The notes under the pieces: generated by a model
What the model was told of the DNA's origin: nothing
Seen by the model: the letters and a program-made list of their open reading frames with translations, nothing else
Database searches by the model: none
Part shown: piece by piece, positions 26,685 to 34,399 of the stretch
Numbering within the stretch: the stretch's first letter is position 1
Layout: every line of letters begins with the position of its first letter
Assembly (NCBI GenBank): GCA_029260735.1
Contig: JAJDCR010000024.1
Location: 1-64,000 of the forward strand
DNA from: Planctomycetota bacterium
GTDB taxonomy: Bacteria; Planctomycetota; Uabimicrobiia; Uabimicrobiales; Uabimicrobiaceae
Length of the DNA: 64,000 bases
Direction: 5' to 3'
Translations under genes and position numbers: made by a program

Positions 26685-26968
26685 TATGTTCGGCAGGAGC
26701 CAAAGCTCAACTACTTGAAATAAGAAATTTCTTTTATTTTATGGTCGCGTAGCGACTGAGGCACGTAGCCAGGGCATTTATGCCCTGGAACAAGAGGAAT
26801 AAACAATAACGTGCCGTAGGTACGTAGGAGGTAATTTCCTTGGTACCTACGGCACCAGTTTCTTTGTGTTCCTTATTTCCAGGGGTTAAAACCCCTGGCT
26901 ACGTTCCCCCACTGCTCCGCAGTGAATACATTTTCTACCCTATTTCAACAGTAATCGAGCCAAAGCTC
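26685..26968. repeat. Composite palindromic intergenic repeat, copy A
   Basis: Noncoding. It holds, in order, GTCGCGTAGCGAC (26744-26756), CCAGGGCATTTATGCCCTGG (26769-26788), the pair GTGCCGTAGGTAC/GTACCTACGGCAC (26811-26855), CCAGGGGTTAAAACCCCTGG (26879-26898) and CACTGCTCCGCAGTG (26910-26924). Each is self-complementary. The outer ends (about 26690-26720 and 26940-26968) are degenerate inverted copies of each other, sharing GCTC..CTACT..TGAAATA. A nearly identical copy lies at 31130-31350, and partial copies at 42363-42449 and 40-100. Confidence 0.85.
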
Positions 26969-27021
26969 CCCACAAGTTTAACACTAATTACAAAACCTCT
27001 TCCCAAAAAAGGAGTATCAAT

Positions 27022-27678
27022 ATGAGCGTAAAAGCTAGCTATTTGGGACATTCTGCAGTATTGCTGGAAGGCGACGGAAAACGTATTTTGATAGACCCTT
27101 TTCTTAATGGTAACCCTAGCGCTTCTTGTCAGCCCGAAGATATTGGCAAGGTTGACATGGTTCTTCTGACCCACGACCATGAAGACCATGTAGGAGATAC
27201 CGAGCATTTCCTCAAGAAGGGAGCTACTTTTGTTGGCATCTATGAACTAGCAACTAAATACGGAGAACAAGGCTATAAAAACGAAGGCATGAATATAGGA
27301 GGAACCATTGAGGTTGAAGGGGTAAAAATTCATATGTCTCACGCCTTTCACACTTGCTATACCGGCGACTGCGTTAGTTTTATTGTTGAGCTAGAAGGAA
27401 AGCAAATCCATCATGCTGGGGATACGGGGCTTTCTATGGAAATGCAATTACTAAAAGAATTTTTTGATATAGACCTAGCTTTTTTACCGATTGGAGACCG
27501 CTTCACTATGGGACCTAAATCTGCTTTAAAGGCGGCAGAGTGGATTGGCGCGAAAAAAATTGTCCCTATTCACTACAACACTTGGCCTCCCATTGCTGTA
27601 GATGTAAATGATTTCGCGGCAAAGCTCGGAGATAAAGCTCTTGTTTTGAAGCCTGGAGAGAGCCACGAGTTAAGTTAG
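27022..27678 (+). CDS. UPF0173-type metal-dependent hydrolase (metallo-beta-lactamase fold)
   Basis: 218 residues, full length for UPF0173. Seen: ASYLGHSAVLLEGDGKRILI near the N-terminus, DPFLNGNP, the metal motif THDHEDHVGD near 52-61 (an HxHxDH variant), His in MSHAFHT, HHAGDTGLSMEM, FLPIGDRFTMGP, and IVPIHYNTWP. It probably hydrolyses a small ester, amide or phosphate with two metals; the substrate is unknown for the family. It is preceded by AAAAAAGGAG and a composite repeat. The methyltransferase gene follows 53 bp later. Confidence 0.9.
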   Translation: MSVKASYLGHSAVLLEGDGKRILIDPFLNGNPSASCQPEDIGKVDMVLLTHDHEDHVGDTEHFLKKGATFVGIYELATKYGEQGYKNEGMNIGGTIEVEGVKIHMSHAFHTCYTGDCVSFIVELEGKQIHHAGDTGLSMEMQLLKEFFDIDLAFLPIGDRFTMGPKSALKAAEWIGAKKIVPIHYNTWPPIAVDVNDFAAKLGDKALVLKPGESHELS

Positions 27679-27731
27679 ATTTACTTTATTTAGTTCGTAC
27701 CAACGCGTTTTAGCACACAGAAAGATTTTCC

Positions 27732-28445
27732 ATGCAAGTCGATACCTTGGAATATAACAATCCAATTTCTTTAGCAAAAATAGAACGTATACTGAAAATA
27801 CTAGACCTTACGAAAGATTGTAAGGTTCTTGATGTAGGATGTGGACGAGGAGAACTACTACGGCAAGTTGTTCGGCTATACAATTGCCACGCTGTGGGAG
27901 TGGATATCAACGAAGAAGAAATCAATGCTGCCAAGCAGGCTTCCAAATCTCTCAATATAGATTGGCATTGTCAATCTATTAGAGAAATGGATTTAAGCTC
28001 TCAAGGTTTTTCTACAGTTTTTTGCATAGGTTCCACTCATGCTTTCGGTGAAGAAGAAGGATACAAAAAAACTTTAGCAGCTTTCCAGAAATTAATTGCT
28101 AAAGATGGATTGGTTATCGTGGGAGAAGGCTACTGGAAAAAAGAACCAGATCCTGAATATTTAAAAGAAACAGGAATAAAACCTGATAGTCTGAAAAAAC
28201 ATTTTGAAAATGTTGAGTTGGCAGAAAAGATGGGATTCACTCCACTTTATATCACCAGAAGTTCAGAAAGCGAATGGGATCATTTTGAGAGTTGCTTTTG
28301 GCTCAAAGCAGAAGAAAAACTGAGAAATGATCCCCGTAATCCTGACTTACAAAAGAAAGCTGATCACTGGAGAAAATGGCGCCGGGCATATTTACGTTGG
28401 GGAAAAGATACGATGGGATTTGGTTTATATGTCTTTAGAAAGTAA
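27732..28445 (+). CDS. Class I SAM-dependent methyltransferase
   Basis: 237 residues with a Rossmann-type methyltransferase core: VLDVGCGRGELLRQV (SAM-binding motif I, about 34-48), VGVDINEEEI (motif II), a short motif after STVFCIGSTHAFG, and FQKLIAKDGLVIVGEGYW. The acceptor is not identifiable. A downstream APH-fold kinase gene starts four bases after its stop, so the two are co-transcribed. Confidence 0.85.
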   Translation: MQVDTLEYNNPISLAKIERILKILDLTKDCKVLDVGCGRGELLRQVVRLYNCHAVGVDINEEEINAAKQASKSLNIDWHCQSIREMDLSSQGFSTVFCIGSTHAFGEEEGYKKTLAAFQKLIAKDGLVIVGEGYWKKEPDPEYLKETGIKPDSLKKHFENVELAEKMGFTPLYITRSSESEWDHFESCFWLKAEEKLRNDPRNPDLQKKADHWRKWRRAYLRWGKDTMGFGLYVFRK

Positions 28446-28449
28446 AGTA

Positions 28450-29361
28450 ATGCAAGAAACTCTTAACAAAATTTGCTCTTTTTTTGACTTGGGTGAATCC
28501 ACAGATTTCTCTCGGGCTCCTGGGGACGCCAATGCCAATTATTTTGTCCAAACTCCCTCTGGTCGATATCTTATTAAAATTATCCAAGAACAACACAGCG
28601 AAGAAGATAAGAAAATAGAGCAGCAGTACCTACAACGTTTAAAAGAATATAGTTTTCCAACAACTTCCTATCTAAGCAACTCTCAGGGCGAAATTGTCTA
28701 TCAAGAGGATAAGGTCATGGCTATGGCTCAAAAAGAAATTTCCTCTACTCCAGTAAATCAAGTAAACTCTGAACTAGCAAAACAAATGGGAACCACTCTC
28801 GCTCAGCTTCACCAAATTCCATTTACAAATCTTCCTACAAAAAAACATTGGCTGGAGCCTAGTTATCTTCCTCAGTCGTTAGCTTTGGCCCAAAAAGAGT
28901 TCCCTCAATTAATAGAGTTAAAAGAACTGGAAAAAGTTTTTCACACTCTTTCTTTTTCACCAGACAACTCTCCTCAAAGCATTGTTCATGGAGACCTATA
29001 CTCGAGTAACGCTCTTTTTCAAAAAGGTAAACTACTTGCCTTTATTGATTGGGAAGAGGTCGGGCAGGGTTCACGTCTACTCGACTTCTGCATTACTTTG
29101 AGTGAGCTTTGTTGGGAGGGAGGAAGTTTCGACAAAGAGGTTTATCTCGCTTTTTATGAAGGATATAGAAAAGTAATTTGTTTTACTGAAGAAGAAAAAG
29201 AGCATTTAAAGGGAGCTTTTCTCTACGGAGCTTTGACCAGAACCATATGGCGTTTCTTACATACGAACTACTATTATCCTGATGAAAAGAAAAAAAATCG
29301 CTATCGTCTCTTTTGGGAGATAGGTTTGAACAAACAGCAGCTACCAGAGATTAATAGCTGA
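28450..29361 (+). CDS. APH-fold phosphotransferase (aminoglycoside/homoserine kinase-like)
   Basis: 303 residues from the ATG at 28450; an alternative in-frame ATG at 28429 overlaps the methyltransferase gene. Seen: an N-terminal lobe with ANYFVQTPSGRYLIKI, where the Lys is the ATP-binding candidate, the catalytic loop IVHGDLYSSNALF (HGDxxxxN) and the metal-binding IDWEEVGQG. It resembles type II homoserine kinase (ThrB2), but small-molecule kinases of this fold phosphorylate many substrates, so the substrate is open. Its tight spacing to the methyltransferase gene suggests a shared pathway. Confidence 0.82.
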   Translation: MQETLNKICSFFDLGESTDFSRAPGDANANYFVQTPSGRYLIKIIQEQHSEEDKKIEQQYLQRLKEYSFPTTSYLSNSQGEIVYQEDKVMAMAQKEISSTPVNQVNSELAKQMGTTLAQLHQIPFTNLPTKKHWLEPSYLPQSLALAQKEFPQLIELKELEKVFHTLSFSPDNSPQSIVHGDLYSSNALFQKGKLLAFIDWEEVGQGSRLLDFCITLSELCWEGGSFDKEVYLAFYEGYRKVICFTEEEKEHLKGAFLYGALTRTIWRFLHTNYYYPDEKKKNRYRLFWEIGLNKQQLPEINS

Positions 29362-29470
29362 GACACACTCTAGAAAAAAAGAACCTTCTGAGAATTTACT
29401 TGTTCTACAAAAAGAGCTACAAAAAGAGCTAATAGCAGTATCAGTAGAAACAACAAGGAGAAAAAAGAAC

Positions 29471-31102
29471 GTGAATAAGAAAACAATGATCGTAACTTCT
29501 GGCCTTCCCTATGCCAACGGTCCCATTCATCTGGGACACTTGGTTGAGTATCTCCAAACTGACTTTTGGGTTAGATTCCACAAAATGCAAGAACGAGAAT
29601 GTTTTTATATATGCGCTGATGATACTCACGGAACTCCCATCATGATCAAGGCTCGTAAGCTAGGAATTACCCCCGAAGAGCTTATCGAAAAAAGTTATGA
29701 AGAGCATGAAAAGGACTTTGCTGATTTTGAAGTAAATTTTGACCACTACTCTTCCACTCATAGTGAAGCGAACAAAGCGGTGGTAGATGATATTTTTCAA
29801 AAAATGCAAGAACAAGGACACGTTGAAGTTAGAACAATCGAGCAACTATACTGCGAACATGAGCAAATGTTTCTTCCTGATCGCTTTGTCAAAGGGAGTT
29901 GTCCTAAATGCCAAGCCGCTGATCAATACGGAGACTCCTGTGACGTTTGTGGGGCCACTTATTCACCAATGGAAATGAAAGATCCTCGCAACGCAGATTC
30001 AGGCAAACCTTTGACTCGTAGAGAAAGCGAGCACGTTTTTTTTAAGCTCAGTAACTTTCAGTCTTTCTTACGAGAATGGGTGCCTGAGCACACCGCAAGC
30101 GAAGTTTCTAACAAATTGCAAGAGTGGCTCAAGGATGACCTTCGTGATTGGGATATTTCTCGCGATGAGCCCTATTTCGGATTTGAAATCCCGGGAATGC
30201 CCAAAAAGTATTTTTATGTTTGGGTAGATGCTCCCGTTGGTTATATTTCGACCACCCAAGAATGGTGCAAAAAAGAAAACCGTGACTGGGATGCTCTTTG
30301 GAAAAAAGGAGAAGCAGACGTCTATCACTTTATTGGTAAGGACATTGTCTACTTTCACACTCTATTTTGGCCGGCTATGCTTAAGGCAGGGGGATACACC
30401 CTCCCTCAACAAGTTTTTGTTCATGGTTTTTTAAATGTCAATGGCGCAAAGATGAGTAAGTCGAAAGGAACATTTATCTCGGCAAGAACTTATCTCAATC
30501 ATCTAGACGCAACTTATCTTCGTTATTACTATGCCTGTAAACTGAACTCTTCAGTAGAAGATATTGATCTAAACTTAGAGGATTTTACCCAAAAGGTAAA
30601 TGCGGATCTAATTGGCAAAATCACGAACTTAGGTTCTAGAGGAGCCCAGATGCTGGGGAAAAAATGTGAAGGTAAAATGACCAGTCCTGATCTTGACGGA
30701 GCAAAATTGATCCAAATGGCTCAGGAAAAAGGTGAAGTCATTGCTCAGCATTTCCAAGAACGAAACTTTAGTAAAGGCATGACCGAGATTCGCCAACTAG
30801 CCGAGGAGGGGAACCGTTACTTTGATGCCAAAGCTCCTTGGACAAGTATCAAAACTAACCCTGAAGAGGCTCAAAAAGTTTTGACAACCACAATAAACTA
30901 CTTTCGAATTATGGCCATCTACTTAAAGCCTATTTTGCCAAGCTATGTGGCCAAAGTAGAAGCTTTGCTGGCTGAAGAGCCTTATTTGTGGAAAGATGCT
31001 CAGAAAGTGCTCGAAAACTACACCATTGGCAAGTTTGAACACTTGGCCAAGCGCGTGGAGAGCAAAAGTGTCGAAGCGATTGTCGAGGAAAGTACTGTTT
31101 GA
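29471..31102 (+). CDS. metG: Methionyl-tRNA synthetase
   Basis: 543 residues from a GTG start 10 bases after AAGGAG. A class I synthetase: GPIHLGHL (HIGH motif, about 16-23), a zinc-binding insertion with CPKC and CDVC near 144-160, the substrate-pocket ADDTHGTP, WVDAPVGYIS, and KMSKSKGTF (KMSKS motif, about 328-336). The anticodon-binding helical domain follows, and the protein ends near 543 without the C-terminal EMAP/tRNA-binding domain found in E. coli MetG (677 residues). It attaches methionine to tRNA-Met. It is followed by composite repeat copy B rather than a simple terminator. Confidence 0.95.
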   Translation: MNKKTMIVTSGLPYANGPIHLGHLVEYLQTDFWVRFHKMQERECFYICADDTHGTPIMIKARKLGITPEELIEKSYEEHEKDFADFEVNFDHYSSTHSEANKAVVDDIFQKMQEQGHVEVRTIEQLYCEHEQMFLPDRFVKGSCPKCQAADQYGDSCDVCGATYSPMEMKDPRNADSGKPLTRRESEHVFFKLSNFQSFLREWVPEHTASEVSNKLQEWLKDDLRDWDISRDEPYFGFEIPGMPKKYFYVWVDAPVGYISTTQEWCKKENRDWDALWKKGEADVYHFIGKDIVYFHTLFWPAMLKAGGYTLPQQVFVHGFLNVNGAKMSKSKGTFISARTYLNHLDATYLRYYYACKLNSSVEDIDLNLEDFTQKVNADLIGKITNLGSRGAQMLGKKCEGKMTSPDLDGAKLIQMAQEKGEVIAQHFQERNFSKGMTEIRQLAEEGNRYFDAKAPWTSIKTNPEEAQKVLTTTINYFRIMAIYLKPILPSYVAKVEALLAEEPYLWKDAQKVLENYTIGKFEHLAKRVESKSVEAIVEESTV

Positions 31103-31129
31103 TTTTGTTTGACTGAAACTGCTCTTTTG

Positions 31130-31350
31130 TTTTATAGTCGCGTAGCGACTGAGGCTCGTAGCCAGGGCATTTATGCCCTGGAACAAGAGAAATAAACAAT
31201 AGCGTGCCGTAGGTACGCAGGATGTAATTTCCTTGGTACCTACGGCACCAATTTCTTTGTATGCCTTTATTTCCAGGGGTTAAAACCCCTGGCTACGTTC
31301 CCCCACTGCCTTGCAGTGAATACCTTCTCTATTCTTATTTCAACAGCAGT
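31130..31350. repeat. Composite palindromic intergenic repeat, copy B
   Basis: A nearly base-for-base copy of 26738-26960 in the same orientation: GTCGCGTAGCGAC, CCAGGGCATTTATGCCCTGG, the GTGCCGTAGGTAC/GTACCTACGGCAC pair, CCAGGGGTTAAAACCCCTGG and CACTGCCTTGCAGTG. In the last palindrome the loop has changed while the stem is kept, which points to selection or recent spread of the folded form. It fills the gap between metG and the convergent SirB1 gene. Confidence 0.85.
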
Positions 31351-31364
31351 CAGATAAGCCTCTT

Positions 31365-32228
31365 CTACATCAAAGCCGATTCTCGCATTTGTTTTTCCAG
31401 GTGGCTAAACAAATCGAAAACCAATTGGCGATTAACCCAATTTTTTTGATTTTGGTAGGCAACCATTAAGTTACTTAATATTCGGCGCATAATCACATCA
31501 GCGCTTACTTTTTGTTTTGTGATTTCTTGAATCAAACTAGCAGAAATATTGCTTGACATAACTCTAATGTCAGCAGGGTCAATAACCTGCCCTCCCTCAA
31601 AACAGTCGACCAAAAACATTTTATTCCCTTGGTAAATGCGGGCAAAAAAATGTCCTGGTAAATTACAACCTTCCACCAAAAGATCCACTCGATTTCCGAC
31701 TAATATATAGATACAGGCCAAGCTAATGGGAAGTCCTTGCCCTTTTTCAATAGTATAGAGTAGATTGCTATGCAAAGGGTTGTAATAGTCTTCTTTAGCT
31801 CCTCCTAGAGATTTTTCTTGAAAGAGAAAACGGGCTAACTTTAAAACTTCTGGATGATCGCACTGGCTTAAATACTCCTGGGCCAAATCATCAAGTAATT
31901 GAGAAAGAGCAATAGGATAGAGGCGGTTGTACTGAAAGTTCGCCAGGAGGGACAAGCCTTTTTCTAACTTCGTATAAAAGTTAGCCTCTTCTTCTGGCAT
32001 TTCTAGCCACTCCTCCCACTCCTTTTGAAGCCACAGACGATTTAAGGGAGCAAGAATAGGGTGAAGAACTTTGCTTTGTCGGTAGTTGGGAACAAAAGAC
32101 AACTCTTGGAAGAACTCAACTAACTCAGGACCGAAACTTTTTAGCTCTAAAAGAACGGCTTCCCGTACCTTAAGGGAATCATCATCTAATAGAGATAGTA
32201 AAAAGGGAATTTTTTCCATATCGGCCAT
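31365..32228 (-). CDS. SirB1/transglutaminase-like protein
   Basis: 287 residues, soluble. An N-terminal helical HEAT-like segment (IPFLLSLLDDDSLKVREAVL) precedes the SirB1 domain: NPLHSNLLYTIEKGQGLPIS, LACIYILVGNR, GCNLPGHFFARI and LVDCFEGGQVI. SirB1 proteins are transglutaminase-fold relatives with a Cys/His pair; Cys and His near 196-202 (GCNLPGH) are visible. The biochemical role is not established for the family. Confidence 0.82.
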   Translation of the reverse strand: MADMEKIPFLLSLLDDDSLKVREAVLLELKSFGPELVEFFQELSFVPNYRQSKVLHPILAPLNRLWLQKEWEEWLEMPEEEANFYTKLEKGLSLLANFQYNRLYPIALSQLLDDLAQEYLSQCDHPEVLKLARFLFQEKSLGGAKEDYYNPLHSNLLYTIEKGQGLPISLACIYILVGNRVDLLVEGCNLPGHFFARIYQGNKMFLVDCFEGGQVIDPADIRVMSSNISASLIQEITKQKVSADVIMRRILSNLMVAYQNQKNWVNRQLVFDLFSHLEKQMRESALM

Positions 32229-32269
32229 AAGTTATTTTTCCTCGGAAGAGTTGTCTTTTTTTAGATAGA

Positions 32270-32292
32270 GCGACCATGAAGAAGATTCATGG
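32270..32292 (-). terminator. Hairpin after the symporter gene
   Basis: CCATGAA (32274-32280) and TTCATGG (32286-32292), extended imperfectly by CG pairs on both sides. It lies just downstream of the minus-strand symporter gene. No T run follows. Confidence 0.35.
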
Positions 32293-32318
32293 CCGCGCTT
32301 TTGCAATAGATACTCAGC

Positions 32319-34106
32319 TTATTTAAACTTCTTAATTTCACCTGACTTCAGACGACTTAAGTAGCTATTCAAATCTTTCGAAACAATCGGAGCTAAGATA
32401 AATAGTCCCAAAATATTTGGGAAAGCCATTCCTAGGATCATCATGTCAGAGAAATCAAGAACAGCCCCTAAACTTACAGAAGAACCAATGACAATACAAA
32501 TTAAGAAGATCACTTTGTAAGCCATATCAACTGCTTTAGATTCCCCAAAGAGATAACCCCAAGCTTTTTGTCCATAGTAAGACCAGGAAATCATAGTAGA
32601 GAAAGCAAAGAGACAAACGGCCAGAGTAAGAACATACTCAAACCATGGAACAACACTTTTAAAAGCAGCAGAAGTTAAATTAACTCCGGTTAAATTGCCT
32701 GGTGTTTCAGCATAGCCAGTGAAAATTAAAACAAGTGCAGTCATTGTACAAACGACAATAGTATCAATGAATGGCTCTAAAAGAGCAACGATTCCTTCGC
32801 TCACAGGTTCATCAGTTTTCGTGGCGGAGTGAGCAATGGAAGCAGAACCGATCCCTGCTTCGTTGGAGAAGGCTGCTCTTTGGAAACCGACAATGAGGAC
32901 CCCAATGATTCCCCCCTTCATCGCTCCTGGAGCAAAAGCACCTTCGAAAATGGCAGAGAAAGCAGCCCCTACGTTGGAAATATTGTAGAGGATAATATAC
33001 ATCGCAGTCATAACATAAACTGCGCACATAAAAGGAACAATTTTATCAGCTACACTTGCAATGCTTTTGACTCCACCGACTATAACGATACCCACTAGAG
33101 CGGCCAGAACAAAACCAAAAACAACAGCATATTCTTTCAAGGCAGGAAACTTCGTCGATATTTGGTCGAAAGCTTGGTTCGCTTGGAACATGTTTCCCCC
33201 ACCAAAAGAACCTCCGATACATAGTACGGCAAAGATAACCGCCAAAACTTTCCCCAGTGCTCCAAAGCCCTTTTCTTCTAAGCCTTGGCTTAGATAATAC
33301 ATGGGGCCCCCAGAAACGACTCCATTTTCATCAATTTTACGGTATTTAACCCCCAAGGTACATTCGACAAATTTAGAGGACATACCCAAAAAACCAGCAA
33401 CGATCATCCAGAAAGTAGCACCAGCACCACCGATAGCGATAGCCACAGCTACTCCAGCAATGTTTCCCAACCCAACAGTCGCAGAAAGAGCCGTTGAAAG
33501 AGCTTGGAAATGAGAAATCTGTCCTTTATCTTCTGGGTTATCGTATTTGCCCATGACTAAATCAAAAGCGTGCTTCATACCTCGTAGATTAATAAAACCC
33601 ATGCGAACTGTAAAAAATATTGCTCCCAATACTAACCAGACCACAACAAAAGGAATGGGTTTATGAACCTGATTTCCTTTTTCATCTGTTTCGTCTAAAT
33701 CATAAAGCCCAATCGTGGCAAAGGGATCCCAAAAAAGAACAGTCGCAATACCACCGACAATGGGAGTAAAAAAGGTGTTCATTTTTTCAGCAACAGAGTC
33801 AGAAGGAATGCGTATTTTTTTGGTATGAGTGTTCCCTTTTGAATCTTTCACAACAAGTTCAAATTTACTACCTTCCATTAACTTAACAAACTTGTTTGTA
33901 GCTCCCCCATTGTACGTGTAGGGAGGGACTCCTCCTGTCACAGAAATCGTTATAGTGGTATCTCTTAAGTCATCTGTTTTATTGTTAAAGCTAACTTTAA
34001 CTTCCATTTTTGCATCAGGAGTGTCAATTTTTTTTTCTGTTTCTTGAGCCCAGACTAGACTGAACGAAAACATACAGAGAAAAAGAATAAGAGCAATTTT
34101 TTTCAT
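32319..34106 (-). CDS. Alanine/sodium symporter (AGCS) with extra N-terminal secreted domain
   Basis: 595 residues from the ATG at 34104-34106, preceded by AAGGTG; an upstream in-frame ATG lacks a site. Residues 1-21 are a signal peptide (ending SLVWAQ). Residues about 30-115 are a beta-rich domain with [12 protein letters not shown], reminiscent of SprB/PKD-type repeats. The AGCS transporter follows from [70 protein letters not shown] and [15 protein letters not shown]. It imports alanine or glycine with Na+. The extra domain would face the periplasm and is not part of usual AGCS proteins. Confidence 0.92.
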   Translation of the reverse strand: MKKIALILFLCMFSFSLVWAQETEKKIDTPDAKMEVKVSFNNKTDDLRDTTITISVTGGVPPYTYNGGATNKFVKLMEGSKFELVVKDSKGNTHTKKIRIPSDSVAEKMNTFFTPIVGGIATVLFWDPFATIGLYDLDETDEKGNQVHKPIPFVVVWLVLGAIFFTVRMGFINLRGMKHAFDLVMGKYDNPEDKGQISHFQALSTALSATVGLGNIAGVAVAIAIGGAGATFWMIVAGFLGMSSKFVECTLGVKYRKIDENGVVSGGPMYYLSQGLEEKGFGALGKVLAVIFAVLCIGGSFGGGNMFQANQAFDQISTKFPALKEYAVVFGFVLAALVGIVIVGGVKSIASVADKIVPFMCAVYVMTAMYIILYNISNVGAAFSAIFEGAFAPGAMKGGIIGVLIVGFQRAAFSNEAGIGSASIAHSATKTDEPVSEGIVALLEPFIDTIVVCTMTALVLIFTGYAETPGNLTGVNLTSAAFKSVVPWFEYVLTLAVCLFAFSTMISWSYYGQKAWGYLFGESKAVDMAYKVIFLICIVIGSSVSLGAVLDFSDMMILGMAFPNILGLFILAPIVSKDLNSYLSRLKSGEIKKFK

Positions 34107-34298
34107 CAATGCACCTTTTAGTTTTTTAGAAAAGATTGTTGGCACTTAAGCTCATTTTAATATCCCAAGATAGTAGAGAAATGCCAAAATATAAGTTTTA
34201 AATACTTTTTCTGATTATTAAGTAATCTCTCCATCTTAGCGAAATTTTTTCTCTTCGCAAGAAAAAAAAGAATCGCGTTTACCCTATCGATAAAACAG

Positions 34299-34327
34299 TT
34301 GTAATTTTTAAATTCTTTGTTTAAAAT
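34299..34327 (+). promoter_or_regulatory. Possible promoter for the HEAT/PQQ/LRV operon
   Basis: TTGTAA (34299-34304), 17 bases, TAAAAT (34322-34327), about 70 bases before the ATG at 34400. Confidence 0.4.
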
Positions 34328-34399
34328 CGAAAGGCTCGGTTCGGTGGTATTACATGTAGCTTTCTGTGCTTAATTAGAAAGATTCAGAGGAGAGCAAAA

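Noticed and set aside
26840-27025. Open frames in the composite repeats (also 31261-31449)
   Set aside because: They read palindromic repeat DNA, and the same frame is broken between copies.
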